Counted from the stretch's first letter, positions 1 to 9,521 are shown. The stretch: 64,000 nucleotides of DNA from JAXLWB01 sp046328715 (GCA_046328715.1 JAXLWB010000035.1:42815-106814); one strand, 5' to 3'. The notes: generated by a model from the letters alone, not told the origin. Translations and numbers: made by a program.

Positions 1-2
1 GT

Positions 3-206
3 TATACCATTGGCTGCACTCCAGGCAGCAATGGGGTCAATTTTTTCGCTCCCCAATTTCCCGAATCTAAAAAAGCGAACCGGATACTGGCTACTGCACT
101 TGCTGCAAAAGGTGCTGGCAAAACGATTACTGTGATTTACGTTTCCAATGATGCAGGGTGCGGTGAGGGTTGCCGCTGGATCAATACATTAAGAATTGAT
201 CACTAG
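3..206 (+). CDS. C-terminal fragment of an unidentified protein
   Basis: An open frame enters from the left edge and stops at TAG 204-206, giving 67 residues of a protein whose start lies outside the window. It reads as a small Gly/Ala/Cys-rich C-terminus containing SNDAGCGEGCRWINTLRI. The paired cysteines and the lack of hydrophobic stretches fit the end of an exported protein. The next three genes all encode exported proteins, which supports this weakly. I do not recognise the family. The other two forward frames are interrupted by stops. Confidence 0.5.
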   Translation, partial: YTIGCTPGSNGVNFFAPQFPESKKANRILATALAAKGAGKTITVIYVSNDAGCGEGCRWINTLRIDH

Positions 207-288
207 GCTGTGGTTGCAACAAAGAGCGTTTTTTCGTAGCGATTATAATGAAGTAAAGCTCTACTCTTCATTCAAAATCGAATATACA

Positions 289-516
289 ATGGCAACAATT
301 ATGACAAAGCTCAGAATCTTCACGCTGGTACTAATCACACTTCTGTCAATGGTTTCTCCATTTCTGAAACTACAACAGCTTTGGGCAAAACCAAACTCAG
401 CGCGCTTCGCTCAAAATACAGTTTTACAATCAGATGCTGTTCAAGCAGCGGTTAATATGTTGCTCGAAGAGGACGAAGAAGGACAAACTGTCTTCTTGCC
501 TTTGATCAGTAAATGA
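289..516 (+). CDS. small exported protein with C-terminal FLPLISK tail
   Basis: This is a short protein of 75 residues (or 71 from the ATG at 301). Residues 5-25 form a hydrophobic signal-like segment (LRIFTLVLITLLSMVSPFL). A short polar region and an acidic stretch (LLEEDEEGQ) follow, and the chain ends in VFLPLISK at the stop codon. The open frame extends upstream to 196, but residues before 289 do not look like a signal peptide. The tail matches those of four other exported proteins in this window. There is almost no mature domain, so the gene may be a remnant or a minimal tail-bearing peptide. Function unknown. Confidence 0.55.
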   Translation: MATIMTKLRIFTLVLITLLSMVSPFLKLQQLWAKPNSARFAQNTVLQSDAVQAAVNMLLEEDEEGQTVFLPLISK

Positions 517-650
517 AGCTGGATCAAGAGTTCAGGCGAGTCCCACATATCGCAAAATGACATTAATAAGATGGCTCTAACCAAAAATCATCCCGTTACA
601 TCTTATTTGATGTCTTTCAGAGTATCTCTCCCAAACAAGGAACAAGGTCT

Positions 651-1535
651 ATGCAAAACTTTAGATTCAAGATGCGTTGGTTCATGTTGTTCACGGTCTT
701 AGCAGCTTCGCTGCTTGTGATCGCACCTGCACAGTCGGTCAATGCACAAACGCCAGATACGGTTGCGGCCACAGTTGGTTCCGCATTCAACTATCAGGGG
801 CGTTTGAATGACAATAACAATCCCGCCAATGGCAATTACGACTTTCAGTTTATCCTCTACGATGCGGCAAGTGGTGGCAGCCAAAGGGGCAGCACACTGA
901 AAAAAGACAAAGTCGCTGTTAGCAATGGGCTTTTCAATCTACCTCTCGACTTTGGACAGGCGGTATTTGATGGCACTGCGCTCTTTTTGGAAGTAGGCGT
1001 AAAGCCAGCAGGTTCGTTGGGGGCATATACGATTTTGAGTCCACGGACGGCAATTAATGCTGTCCCATATGCAGTAGGGATACCAACGGTAACAAGCCAG
1101 GGCGCACGCACTATTGTTAATAATGGCGAGCTTCAGCTCACCGGGATTCAGTTTATTATGGGACCAAATGGGAATGGCGATGGTGGCAGAGCATTGGTGC
1201 TTGATTCTGGGGATAGATTGATCCTTAATTGGGGTAATGATTTTGCTGGCGGGACAGAAGTTGGTAGCAAAATGACAATTCATGGAAATGCTTCGGTTGT
1301 TGGAGACATTACGGTTTTTGGAGCAATCAAAAGCCAGGAAAACAAACCCGCATTTTTTGTAACAATCCTAGAAGAGGGGTGTGGCTATGAACACCCATAC
1401 CTTGGTTGTCCAGCAGGGTTTGTAAATGTGGGTCAATGGCATGTTGGAGATAGCTGTGACGGAGCAATCCGTGGAGTTGGCTATGAAAACGGTCAATTAT
1501 CCACCGGCTGGCTAGCAATGTGTGCTGCGGGTTGA
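651..1535 (+). CDS. secreted protein with N-terminal FNYQGRL-type domain
   Basis: A 294-residue exported protein. Residues 1-32 are a signal peptide (basic start, hydrophobic core, AQSVNA-like cleavage region). Residues 45-145 carry the sequence pattern FNYQGRL, NYDFQFILYDA, LFNLPLDFG, and PRTAINAVPYA. This is seen in many bacterial surface and tail-fibre-like proteins, usually ahead of a variable C-terminal part. The remainder is Gly/Asn-rich, probably beta-structured, and ends with a Cys-containing segment (CGYEHPYLGC, AMCAAG) without the FLPLV tail. Ligand and function are unknown. A weak purine-rich stretch (AACAAGGAACAAGG) precedes the ATG. Confidence 0.75.
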   Translation: MQNFRFKMRWFMLFTVLAASLLVIAPAQSVNAQTPDTVAATVGSAFNYQGRLNDNNNPANGNYDFQFILYDAASGGSQRGSTLKKDKVAVSNGLFNLPLDFGQAVFDGTALFLEVGVKPAGSLGAYTILSPRTAINAVPYAVGIPTVTSQGARTIVNNGELQLTGIQFIMGPNGNGDGGRALVLDSGDRLILNWGNDFAGGTEVGSKMTIHGNASVVGDITVFGAIKSQENKPAFFVTILEEGCGYEHPYLGCPAGFVNVGQWHVGDSCDGAIRGVGYENGQLSTGWLAMCAAG

Positions 1536-1550
1536 TGGGATACTCCAATC

Positions 1551-1841
1551 ATGAAAAAACAACGAATCCTTCAAAGTATTTTTCTGAGTGCATTGTTGGC
1601 GTTACTTCTCCACATCATTCCACTATGGGCAAAAAATAATGCCAACTACAGCTTGACAAGCGGTGTTATCAGCAACGGCGGTGGAACGATTAGTGCTGGC
1701 AAGTATCGACTTTCGGCGACGATTGGACAGCAAACGGCAGGCAACAGCAGTGGTGGCGACTACACAATCAACGCTGGTTTTTGGGCAGATATCGATGGTA
1801 CAGGTCGCACCAGCGTCTATTTACCATTGGTTCAACGCTAA
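1551..1841 (+). CDS. small exported protein ending in VYLPLVQR
   Basis: A 96-residue protein starting 15 nt after the previous stop, probably co-transcribed with it. Residues 1-28 are a signal peptide (MKKQRILQSIFLSALLALLL, then an alanine). Residues 32-80 contain the pattern YSLTSGVISNGGGTISAGKY, and then YTINAGFW. This resembles short secreted Chloroflexota proteins of unknown role. The chain ends in SVYLPLVQR, the C-terminal tail shared with the proteins at 289, 4762, 59498 and 61237. The whole mature protein is only about 65 residues, making it a good minimal example of a tail-bearing substrate. Confidence 0.75.
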   Translation: MKKQRILQSIFLSALLALLLHIIPLWAKNNANYSLTSGVISNGGGTISAGKYRLSATIGQQTAGNSSGGDYTINAGFWADIDGTGRTSVYLPLVQR

Positions 1842-1972
1842 CAAGGAGAAAATCAGCGTTGGCTGGCATTCAATCAATGGCACACCGAAAGAGGAGTAAA
1901 AGAATCTGAAGGCGACCATACAGGGCTACAGCGCAGCGTGAATCTGTGGGCAGAAGTCGTTATTTGTCGTAT

Positions 1973-2013
1973 AAGAGGAGCCACACCTGGGACCGGTTTG
2001 GCTCTTTCTTTTA
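1973..2013 (+). terminator. probable terminator after 1841
   Basis: An imperfect inverted repeat (AAGAGGAGCCACACC against GGTTTGGCTCTTT) is followed by a T-rich run. It resembles the hairpins at 7992 and 9660, which carry the same GAGCC/GGCTC core. It probably ends the 651-1841 unit. Confidence 0.5.
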
Positions 2014-2123
2014 CCCTAAAACTTGTTGCCGAAAAAAATCCAAAACCACCATCTCTATGACACAGAAGGCAAAATTTCAACAAACACAACAAGAGGAGGA
2101 CAACACGAATATGAACATACAAA
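1995..2123 (+). repeat. intergenic leader block, copy 1 of 3
   Basis: The block begins in the terminator arm (GGCTCTTTCTTTT), runs through TTGTTGCCGAAAAA and CATCTCTAT...CACAGAAGGC, and ends in ACACGAATATGAACA. The same ordered motifs occur at 8020-8146, and a shorter form lies at 9684-9760. Copies 1 and 2 each end at a small ORF starting MN, ahead of a gene for a large exported protein. The space 1842-2329 contains nothing else I can support. Confidence 0.6.
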
Positions 2124-2152
2124 ATGAAGGACAGCCTCACAATCTTCATTGA
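2111..2152 (+). CDS. 13-residue leader-like ORF
   Basis: ATG 2111 encodes MNIQNEGQPHNLH and then stops. It is preceded by AGGAGG about 14 nt upstream. The start resembles the 66-aa ORF at 8134 (MNTYPENQPQIL), which lies in the same repeated leader block. It may be a truncated copy or a translated leader. Expression is not demonstrable from sequence. Confidence 0.3.
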   Translation: MNIQNEGQPHNLH

Positions 2153-2329
2153 TGTCTTGTTGAGATCAACTGATTTTAGTTATCGAAAATTTCTGGCGGT
2201 TACATTTTTGGGAATGGAAGCATTTTTTGAAAGGTTCCCCAGGTATCAACGCGCAGAACAGATTATTGCACCAGGTACAAAGACTATCGAATTGTTCAAA
2301 TTTTGAACATACAGTCAGGAGCTATCATT

Positions 2330-4669
2330 ATGAAAACCTTTGTTCGCATATTAATTTTGGCAGGATTGGTTCTCACCTTGTTCAGTTTTATCAGCATAAC
2401 CCAGATGAATGCACAAGCAACAATCAATGAAACCGATGCCACGGGCAGTATTAGTGGTAGAGTCACAGATGAGCAAGGCGTACCTCTCGTGGGAATTGAA
2501 GTGACCCTATATAGCAGCCAGTCAAGTTCTTCTAATATTGCCCATACGACAACGAATAGGTATGGGATTTATCAGTTTCGCTATCTGAAAACAGACGCCT
2601 ATCGAATTCTCTATAAAGACTTTCCACGAGTAATCAGCGAATATTATGGAGATGCAGTAAGCCTTGACGATGCAAGCCCAATTTCTGTCGCGGGTAATGC
2701 AGTAAGTGATATCAACGCAAAATTGCAATACGCTGGTAGCATCAGCGGCAAAGTAAGCTCCGCCTATGGCTACCTACTTGCTCCTCTATCCTTTTCAGTT
2801 TATCAAAATGGGAATTCTGTCAGCAGTGAAAAGTACGAACTCAGCTATGAAGCAGGTGGAAGTGTAGGCAATTATCAGATTCTGGGATTGCCTGCTGGCG
2901 ATTATCAGCTTTTAATCGAAGGTACGCTTGCCAATCAACGGCAACGGGAATATTTTGATGATGCATTCTCTTTGGAATCTTCCTCCCTTATCTCAGTTCA
3001 AGCACAAGAAACTACGACAGGTATCGACTTTGTCCTCGATCAGAACCGTGCAACTGGGACTATCTCTGGGAAGGTGACAACAATTGAGAATCACCCCCTC
3101 TCTGGCATTGACGTGGAGCTTATTAATCGGAATTCCTCTAGCCAAACGCAGGAGTATAGACAACCTGTTGAAACAGACCAAAACGGGAATTATCGTTTAC
3201 TTTTTGTTTCACCCGGTTCATATACATTGCATTTTTCTGATCGGAATACGAATTTTAGCCGCAGCTATTATGGAGGAGCAAGCTATCAAGACGCAACTGT
3301 CATTTCGGTGACGGCTGCTAGCGAGAATGAATTGCTTGCGCAACAGCTAAAACCATCCGGAACGATTTTTGGAGACATCAAAATGGCAAATGGCGAAGTT
3401 CCAGAGTCTGGTTCTATAGAACTCTATTCCGATGCGAATCAGTTTCAAACCGCGATTGATCAAGAAACATTTGATCAGTGGCCCACTAATCGAACGTTTT
3501 CATTCAGGGGTCTCGCTCCTGGCACCTACCTTTTGCTCGCAGCAGCCACCTATCGTGATGTTACCTATACAGAATATTATACGGCTGCCCTTACTGTGGA
3601 ATCGGCTCAGCCAATCACAATTACTGAAAGCGCCCTAAATACTTCAGTAGCAATGATTCTAGGTCTCCCCCCAATTTATGGAATGGTAACTGGTTTTGTA
3701 ACCGATGAGGCAAATTCACCGCTCAATGAGTTTGAAGTGACTGCTTATCAGAGTGTTAACAGTACTTGGCAGGCGAAACGCACTGTTAAAACAGATTCAA
3801 ATGGCAAATACTCACTTATTGCGCTCAATCCTGGAAGTTATCGCTTTTGTATCAAGTCGCCAACAACATTTTACCTAGACGAGTGCTACAAGAATTCAAA
3901 TCTAGACAATGCCCAAACAACTGAAATCAATGCAGGTCAGAATCTAACAGATGTAAACGTTAGCCTTAGTCAAACGGGTGGAGTTGCAGGTACGCTCTGG
4001 TTTATGCCTGATGTGCATTACAATAAAGCAACTTTCAAGGTATATCAAAAGTCCGGAAAATCCTGGCAATTTGCGGAGACGATGGAACTGGAATTGAGTA
4101 ATGTTTACAACAATCACTTCGATTATCTGATTGGTGGATTGCAGAGTGGGGTTTACCGAGTCAAGGTATACGCAACAAGATATGAACAACCTGACTTTGA
4201 ACAATATTTTGGGGGTGGTGCTACGATTGCGACTGGCAAAGATATTACAGTCACATATGGGCAAAAAACCACAAAGATTGATTTCCAAATGGGCGAAGAT
4301 CCTCTCAATGCACATATCGAAGGGACAATACGGAACAATCTTGTACCCGTTTCCGAGATTGAAGTTGAACTTTACCATATCGCAGATTCTTATTCTACCC
4401 AATGGGAGCAGTGGGTAACGGTAACAAGTGATGAAGCTGGATATTACAAGCTAGATGGACTGCCAGCAGGAAACTACCGCTTAGCTTTCGTTGATCCCAA
4501 AGGGCAACAAGCTACGATTTATTATGGTGCTCCAAGTCCGCATTCGGGATATAAGCCAACAATCGCTGATGCTCAAACTCTTCAGCTAGTAAATAAAGAT
4601 AGCAAGATTGAAATTGATGTGGATATGGGTACCGGATACCAGGGGCCACCTTTACGCAACAATACCTAG
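2330..4669 (+). CDS. secreted protein of seven carboxypeptidase-regulatory-like modules
   Basis: An exported protein of 779 residues. The ATG at 2330 is chosen because AGGAG lies about 8 nt upstream and the signal peptide (MKTFVRILILAGLVLTLFS) starts there; the open frame extends 9 codons further. The mature chain is seven divergent modules of about 100 residues. Each begins with a G-x-I-x-G-x-V strand (GSISGRVTDEQG, GTISGKVTT, GMVTGFVTDE, AHIEGTIRN) and includes a Y-x-(L/F)-x-x-L-x-P/A-G-x-Y segment. Each closes with a YY-G-x-A...I-x-V...I-x-x-x-L motif. This is the prealbumin-like CarboxypepD_reg fold, usually a structural or adhesive unit. There is no catalytic domain and no FLPLV tail; the C-terminus is GYQGPPLRNNT. 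Confidence 0.8.
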   Translation: MKTFVRILILAGLVLTLFSFISITQMNAQATINETDATGSISGRVTDEQGVPLVGIEVTLYSSQSSSSNIAHTTTNRYGIYQFRYLKTDAYRILYKDFPRVISEYYGDAVSLDDASPISVAGNAVSDINAKLQYAGSISGKVSSAYGYLLAPLSFSVYQNGNSVSSEKYELSYEAGGSVGNYQILGLPAGDYQLLIEGTLANQRQREYFDDAFSLESSSLISVQAQETTTGIDFVLDQNRATGTISGKVTTIENHPLSGIDVELINRNSSSQTQEYRQPVETDQNGNYRLLFVSPGSYTLHFSDRNTNFSRSYYGGASYQDATVISVTAASENELLAQQLKPSGTIFGDIKMANGEVPESGSIELYSDANQFQTAIDQETFDQWPTNRTFSFRGLAPGTYLLLAAATYRDVTYTEYYTAALTVESAQPITITESALNTSVAMILGLPPIYGMVTGFVTDEANSPLNEFEVTAYQSVNSTWQAKRTVKTDSNGKYSLIALNPGSYRFCIKSPTTFYLDECYKNSNLDNAQTTEINAGQNLTDVNVSLSQTGGVAGTLWFMPDVHYNKATFKVYQKSGKSWQFAETMELELSNVYNNHFDYLIGGLQSGVYRVKVYATRYEQPDFEQYFGGGATIATGKDITVTYGQKTTKIDFQMGEDPLNAHIEGTIRNNLVPVSEIEVELYHIADSYSTQWEQWVTVTSDEAGYYKLDGLPAGNYRLAFVDPKGQQATIYYGAPSPHSGYKPTIADAQTLQLVNKDSKIEIDVDMGTGYQGPPLRNNT

Positions 4670-4761
4670 TTACCGCTTGTGTTACGTTGATTGTTCTATG
4701 CCAGTCCGTTAAACAAGCGAAACAAAACAAGCGTCCACAGGGTGAATATTTCGGAGGTTAT

Positions 4762-7700
4762 ATGAACGTCATCACAAAGCGCACATTCCAATACCTACTT
4801 CCAATTCTGTTTGCACTTATGGTGATAGTGGTCACTAAACAGAGCGCCTGGTCACAGGCAATTACGACAAAGCTGAACCCGCCAGTAACTGCTTTATCAG
4901 GCTATGTAACCTATGCAGAGTGGAGTCCAGATGGTAGTTTCGTTGTCTATTCTGAAGAGATTGAGGATCAAACAGAAGATAATTGCCTTTTTTGTTCATA
5001 CAAGCCTGGTCGGCTTTATCTGCAATTCATAAATCAGGATTCCCCGCTCTTGATATCAAATAACCTCAATGAAGTAATAAATCGTGGTACTCCCGAAAAT
5101 CATGGATTTTCTGTTACCAATGACAGTAAATACATTGTTTATGCCACATCCGATGGAGAATTATATTCAATTCCAATCGATACACTCCAACCCATAACAA
5201 TTACTTCAGGAATCAATACTTGGCAGAAGTTCCAGGTTCTGCGTAGCGAAAACCGCGTTCTCGCCTTGCAATCTGTCGAGGAAGCGCAACATATTGTCTC
5301 GTTTATGGTGACAGGTGGCGATCCTCTCATGGTAAGCACTGAATTGCCAGAATTATCTAAAGTAGTTGACTTCTTCGTCAGCCCAGATGAATCTCGTGTT
5401 GTCTATTTGATCGACCAAGAAGAACATGAGCGTAGTGCGCTTTATAGTGTTGAACTTAAAAATGGACATACTACAAAGCTGCAATTCCCGCGATCAATGT
5501 ACGACAAGGTACTCAAGTTGGGAATGATGCCGGATTCTGAGCATTTAATCATTACAACGGGCAAAGATAAACAATCGCAGCTATTTAGTATCAGCTTACA
5601 CGATGGATCAGCGATAAATTTGACACCTGTTTCCACTGGGACTTGGACTGAGATCAAATATTTTACATGGAGTTTGGATAGCAAGTACATCATTTACATT
5701 GCAGACCCCGAATTAGACTCACGCGATGAAATATACAGTGTTCCTGTCGGCGGTGGGGATTCGATTAAGTTAAACGCCAACCTGCCAGAAGGAGGAGACG
5801 TAGTCAATAATTATAAAGGGCACAATATCAGCATCTCCGCAGACAACATGGTCATTTATCAAGCGGATCAACAAATTGATGATCAATTCGAACTTTTTAG
5901 CGTGCCGATTACAGGTGGCACACCCAAGAAGCTAAATGGACAACTTATCGCAAATGGTGATGTCGACTATTTTATGATGACTCCCGACAGACTTTCTGTT
6001 GTTTATGTTGCTGACCAGGAGCAAGACGGATTTAGTGAGATCTACAATACAACCGTTGATGGAACATCCTCTAGGAAATTAAACCGGATAGTTGCAAACG
6101 CACCAATTCCAAACGGCGATGTTTACTCTATGACGATTGATCAAGCTAACTCGCTCATCCTATTCCAATCAGGCGATGACTTATTCAAAATAAGTACGAC
6201 TGATATGGGTGTAACACAGATCAATCCTACGTCGCTTCAACTTGACCATGATTGGCTACGTAATAAATGGTGGCTGAATCCTGATGCAACACAATTACTT
6301 TATTTGGCTCATAACAAAGAACAAGATTCACTCAGAAATGAGCTATATGCGTTTTCCGTGAATGGTGGTGAATCGAAGAAAGTGAATGCCCCGCTGGCAA
6401 TAGGAGGGGATGTTTGGGAATATTATCTCAGCCCCGACGGCAGTCGTCTTGTTTTTCAAGGGAACGTAGAGCGCTTCCGCGGACTTGATGCTTATGGCAT
6501 ATCGCTGGCTGATGGCAAAGCCGTGAAGCTGAATAATTCTTATATTGGACTTAATGCCCACCTCCAGTTTAGTGAGCATGGCAAACATATTGCCTATATC
6601 GATAGTATGCATGAGCTTTGGTCAGTTGATCTAGATCTGGCAGGTGCTTCTGCTTATAGTCCAACAAAACTGAGCGATTACTACACATTTGACTGGTTTG
6701 TCATCACTCCTGACAGCACGAGTGTAGTCTTTGAGAAATGGATAAATCCCTATAGCGCTAATTCGTATGGTCAATATTACCGAATTCCAATTTCTGGCGG
6801 GACCCCTTTCCCGATAGGAAATTCCACTTCAGATGTGGGAGTCAGAGCATCAGACGAGGAAAATGCCTTGCTGTTTCCCCTAAATGGAAATCGTGACAAT
6901 GTTATTAAGAAGGAATCCTCCACAAACGTGGATCAGTCGGGGTACTGCTCGTGGCAATTAGATTTAAGAGCGACCCATGATAACAAGTATGTTCTGGTAA
7001 AGGGGGCATGGCTTAGCAAAATCCCCTTGGATGGCACCCCTTTCATCCGCCTTTATAGCGGTCCTGACTCTTCAGTGGGTGTCACTCAATTTGCGGAGAG
7101 TGACGATGGCAAGTTCATCGTTTTTCGCAAAGGGTGCGACGTCGAAAGTGCTAATGATCTTTTCAGTATTCCGTACACAGGTGGTGAACCCATAAAGTTA
7201 AACGCGACACGTCCAATCAGCGGGAATGTCGCAGACTTCCAAATCAGCAATGATAGTGCGTATGTGATTTATAAAGTCGACCAGGATATATATCAGGCTT
7301 TCGATCTCTACAGTATACCCATCACTGGCGGCGTCCCAATCAAACTTAACACCCCACTGATTAACGGCGGCACAATACTGGACTTTGCGCTTACGCCAGA
7401 TAGCAAAACAGTGATCTTTCGGGCAGAGCAGGAAGTGGATAATGTGGCAGAACTCTATCAAGTGCCACTTGCAGGAGGTGTACCGAGCAAACTCAATTTG
7501 CCACTGGTGAGTAATGGCAACGTCAAGCAATTCTTTGTGACTGGGAATCAATGGGTCGTCTATCTCGCTGACCAGGAGATGGATGAACGGTTTGAACTCT
7601 ACTCAGCTTCGCTTACAAATGGGACAGTTATCAAATTAAGTGGCAATCTGCAGCCAGCAGGGAATATCGTTGATGTGGCAGTCAGTCCCGATGGTACATT

Positions 7701-7947
7701 TGTCATTTATCGTGCTGATCAGGAACAAGACGAAGTCTACGAGTTATACCATGTGCCATTGGCAGGTGGCACAATTACAAAGCTAAACTCACAATTGGTG
7801 TCTGGCGGCGATGTCAAAGAATTCACAATCAGTGCCAACAACACACACGTTGTCTATCGTGCTGATCAGGAAACAGATGACGTTGTTGAGCTTTATGCGA
7901 GTTCAATCGCTGCACATACTCTGTTTTTGCCAGTTGTGTACAAATAG
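4762..7947 (+). CDS. large secreted TolB/WD40-like beta-propeller protein with LFLPVVYK tail
   Basis: A 1061-residue exported protein. The ATG at 4762 has GGAGG 5-9 nt upstream and begins the signal peptide (YLLPILFALMVIVV core, cleavage near WSQA). The open frame extends back to 4687 without signal features. The rest is about 20 repeats of roughly 45-50 residues of the form SPDGSRVVYxADQExDxxxELYxVPLxGGxxxKLN. This is typical of TolB-like/WD40-like (PD40) propeller blades, and the number suggests two or three propellers in tandem. It probably binds protein or polysaccharide outside the cell. The last residues are HTLFLPVVYK, the C-terminal tail common to several exported proteins here. No enzymatic domain is visible. 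Confidence 0.8.
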   Translation: MNVITKRTFQYLLPILFALMVIVVTKQSAWSQAITTKLNPPVTALSGYVTYAEWSPDGSFVVYSEEIEDQTEDNCLFCSYKPGRLYLQFINQDSPLLISNNLNEVINRGTPENHGFSVTNDSKYIVYATSDGELYSIPIDTLQPITITSGINTWQKFQVLRSENRVLALQSVEEAQHIVSFMVTGGDPLMVSTELPELSKVVDFFVSPDESRVVYLIDQEEHERSALYSVELKNGHTTKLQFPRSMYDKVLKLGMMPDSEHLIITTGKDKQSQLFSISLHDGSAINLTPVSTGTWTEIKYFTWSLDSKYIIYIADPELDSRDEIYSVPVGGGDSIKLNANLPEGGDVVNNYKGHNISISADNMVIYQADQQIDDQFELFSVPITGGTPKKLNGQLIANGDVDYFMMTPDRLSVVYVADQEQDGFSEIYNTTVDGTSSRKLNRIVANAPIPNGDVYSMTIDQANSLILFQSGDDLFKISTTDMGVTQINPTSLQLDHDWLRNKWWLNPDATQLLYLAHNKEQDSLRNELYAFSVNGGESKKVNAPLAIGGDVWEYYLSPDGSRLVFQGNVERFRGLDAYGISLADGKAVKLNNSYIGLNAHLQFSEHGKHIAYIDSMHELWSVDLDLAGASAYSPTKLSDYYTFDWFVITPDSTSVVFEKWINPYSANSYGQYYRIPISGGTPFPIGNSTSDVGVRASDEENALLFPLNGNRDNVIKKESSTNVDQSGYCSWQLDLRATHDNKYVLVKGAWLSKIPLDGTPFIRLYSGPDSSVGVTQFAESDDGKFIVFRKGCDVESANDLFSIPYTGGEPIKLNATRPISGNVADFQISNDSAYVIYKVDQDIYQAFDLYSIPITGGVPIKLNTPLINGGTILDFALTPDSKTVIFRAEQEVDNVAELYQVPLAGGVPSKLNLPLVSNGNVKQFFVTGNQWVVYLADQEMDERFELYSASLTNGTVIKLSGNLQPAGNIVDVAVSPDGTFVIYRADQEQDEVYELYHVPLAGGTITKLNSQLVSGGDVKEFTISANNTHVVYRADQETDDVVELYASSIAAHTLFLPVVYK

Positions 7948-7991
7948 TTTCTGTTATCCCCAAAAACATCGTGATTCCCTAATTTTGCCCC

Positions 7992-8035
7992 AAAAGAAAG
8001 AGCCACATCTGATCTCCAGTGTGGCTCTTTCTTTT
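7992..8035 (+). terminator. strong intrinsic terminator after 7947
   Basis: A perfect 16-bp inverted repeat (AAAAGAAAGAGCCACA against TGTGGCTCTTTCTTTT) with a 12-nt loop ends in a T-run. It lies 45 nt after the propeller gene. Confidence 0.85.
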
Positions 8036-8146
8036 TCCAGCCAAACTCGTTGCCGAAAAACTCTACACCTCTCATCTCTATACTACAGAAGGCGAAATCT
8101 CAACCAACAAAACAAACGGATAACGACACGAACATGAACACATATC
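8020..8146 (+). repeat. intergenic leader block, copy 2 of 3
   Basis: It starts in the right arm of the terminator and carries the motif order seen at 1995-2123: GGCTCTTTCTTTTT, CTCGTTGCCGAAAAA, CATCTCTATACTACAGAAGGCG, and ACACGAACATGAACA. It ends inside the start of the 66-aa ORF at 8134. Confidence 0.6.
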
Positions 8147-8334
8147 CTGAAAACCAGCCACAGATCCTTGCAACAATCCCCTATCGCACCGTTAGCCAAC
8201 TAGATGAGCGAGAGATTCGCAAGACGATTCGCAGCTACGCCACGCTCAACTGGCAGTTGGTAAAACGCAGTGAAAATCTGGACTACGCTGAGTACGGACA
8301 GTTTAGTCTGTTGCAGTTTGCACATTCTGGCTGA
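8134..8334 (+). CDS. 66-residue hypothetical protein
   Basis: ATG 8134 opens a 66-residue frame with a charged, helix-prone middle (SQLDEREIRKTIRSYATLNW) and no signal peptide. Its first dozen residues resemble the truncated 13-residue ORF at 2111, and both lie at the end of the same repeated leader block. Only a weak Shine-Dalgarno-like GGATAACG is visible. It ends 41 nt before the DM9-repeat gene. I do not recognise the family. Confidence 0.4.
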   Translation: MNTYPENQPQILATIPYRTVSQLDEREIRKTIRSYATLNWQLVKRSENLDYAEYGQFSLLQFAHSG

Positions 8335-8375
8335 CAACTACAAACACAAACACTTTAAACTTTCGGAGGCATATC

Positions 8376-9521
8376 ATGAACCACAAATCAGTTCACTCAG
8401 CCACCATATCAGTGCTGATGGTACTCATCGTTCTATCTTTTTGGCTGATCCTTTCATCGAATGCTGCCCACGCTCAAGCGACAGGCTACGAATGGATAGA
8501 TAGTGTAGCCATCTATCCTGATGACTATGATGTCTTTGGCAACATCTGGGGTCTTGTACAGGTCGGCGATCATCAACTGCCAGATGGCAACCTGTACGAA
8601 GTCGGTGTCTGTCGCGTCAATGCCTGGGGAGATGGCTATCATGTAGGCAAATTGATGTTGGGCGACTGGGGTTGTTGGGTGCCCTGGTATGGCAAAGAAT
8701 ATATGTTTGATTACGGAGAATATGAAATACTCGCAGATACTGCCGATCTGGGCTATGACTGGATGGCAATTGAGCAGTTGAGCAATCGACAAACTGCCCG
8801 TTATGGCATATTGGCTGGTAACACTTACATAAACGGTCGTAGAAAGCTGGAATACATCTGCGCACACTTCGGCCCCAATGGCTGGGATGTAGGCAAATAT
8901 ATTGATGGCACCTGCTACATTCCGTATGCAGGCTCTGAATGGACCTATGTGGGAAGTAACTTTGCGATCCTGGTTGAATCTAACACACCATTGCAAGTGG
9001 TTGTGCCTGCACAACCGAAGGCTGCACCTCGCGCTGCCCCGCCAGCCGTTGCGCCAGCCGATCCCGTTACTTCCAACAATCAGATCATCACCGCCATTCG
9101 TACTAACCGCAGCGGCATCGCCAACAATTATCCAACCCAAGCCGATCAGCTGGCACAAGGTCTTGTGGCGCATCTGTCCGACTTTCGAGTTGCAGGTCTA
9201 TCACCAGAGCGCATGTCATCTATCCTGAACACTGACGACGCAGCCATGCGTATGATCGCCGCAACGAATGCGATTTGGGGCGATTGGGATGTCAATCTCT
9301 GTCAGAAATATGGTTGGAATCTCTACGGTGAAGATCCTGCGGGCAAAGTAAGACCCTTCCGCCAATTGATCATCCGCTTGATCCAAGGCCGACAAGGAAC
9401 TCTCTCAGAAGCGGAACAACGAGCCTTGGAGAGTTATTTTACCCGAAGTGAAGATGCAGCCACCTGGCGCAACAATATGGACGCCATCATCGGTGCCATC
9501 AACAAGAGCTTTTTCCCCTAA
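8376..9521 (+). CDS. secreted DM9-repeat (DUF3421-like) protein
   Basis: A 381-residue exported protein with GGAGG 8 nt before the ATG. Residues 1-33 are a signal peptide ending AAHAQA. Residues 38-115 and 130-195 form two DM9-type units, recognisable from LYEVGVCRVNAWG, YHVGKLM, CWVPWYGKEY and YEIL in the first. The second shows YICAHFGPNGWDVGKYI, CYIPYAGSEW and FAIL. DM9 domains are best known in insects and molluscs as mannose-binding lectins, so glycan binding is a reasonable inference. An Ala/Pro-rich linker (residues 207-230) leads to an alpha-helical C-terminal domain of about 150 residues that I do not recognise. There is no FLPLV tail; the protein ends INKSFFP. Confidence 0.7.
   Translation: MNHKSVHSATISVLMVLIVLSFWLILSSNAAHAQATGYEWIDSVAIYPDDYDVFGNIWGLVQVGDHQLPDGNLYEVGVCRVNAWGDGYHVGKLMLGDWGCWVPWYGKEYMFDYGEYEILADTADLGYDWMAIEQLSNRQTARYGILAGNTYINGRRKLEYICAHFGPNGWDVGKYIDGTCYIPYAGSEWTYVGSNFAILVESNTPLQVVVPAQPKAAPRAAPPAVAPADPVTSNNQIITAIRTNRSGIANNYPTQADQLAQGLVAHLSDFRVAGLSPERMSSILNTDDAAMRMIAATNAIWGDWDVNLCQKYGWNLYGEDPAGKVRPFRQLIIRLIQGRQGTLSEAEQRALESYFTRSEDAATWRNNMDAIIGAINKSFFP

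Noticed and set aside
2124..2306. 60-codon open frame (MKDSLTIF...)
   Set aside because: It has no ribosome site, no resemblance to the 66-aa ORF found in the matching position at 8134, and no recognisable pattern.
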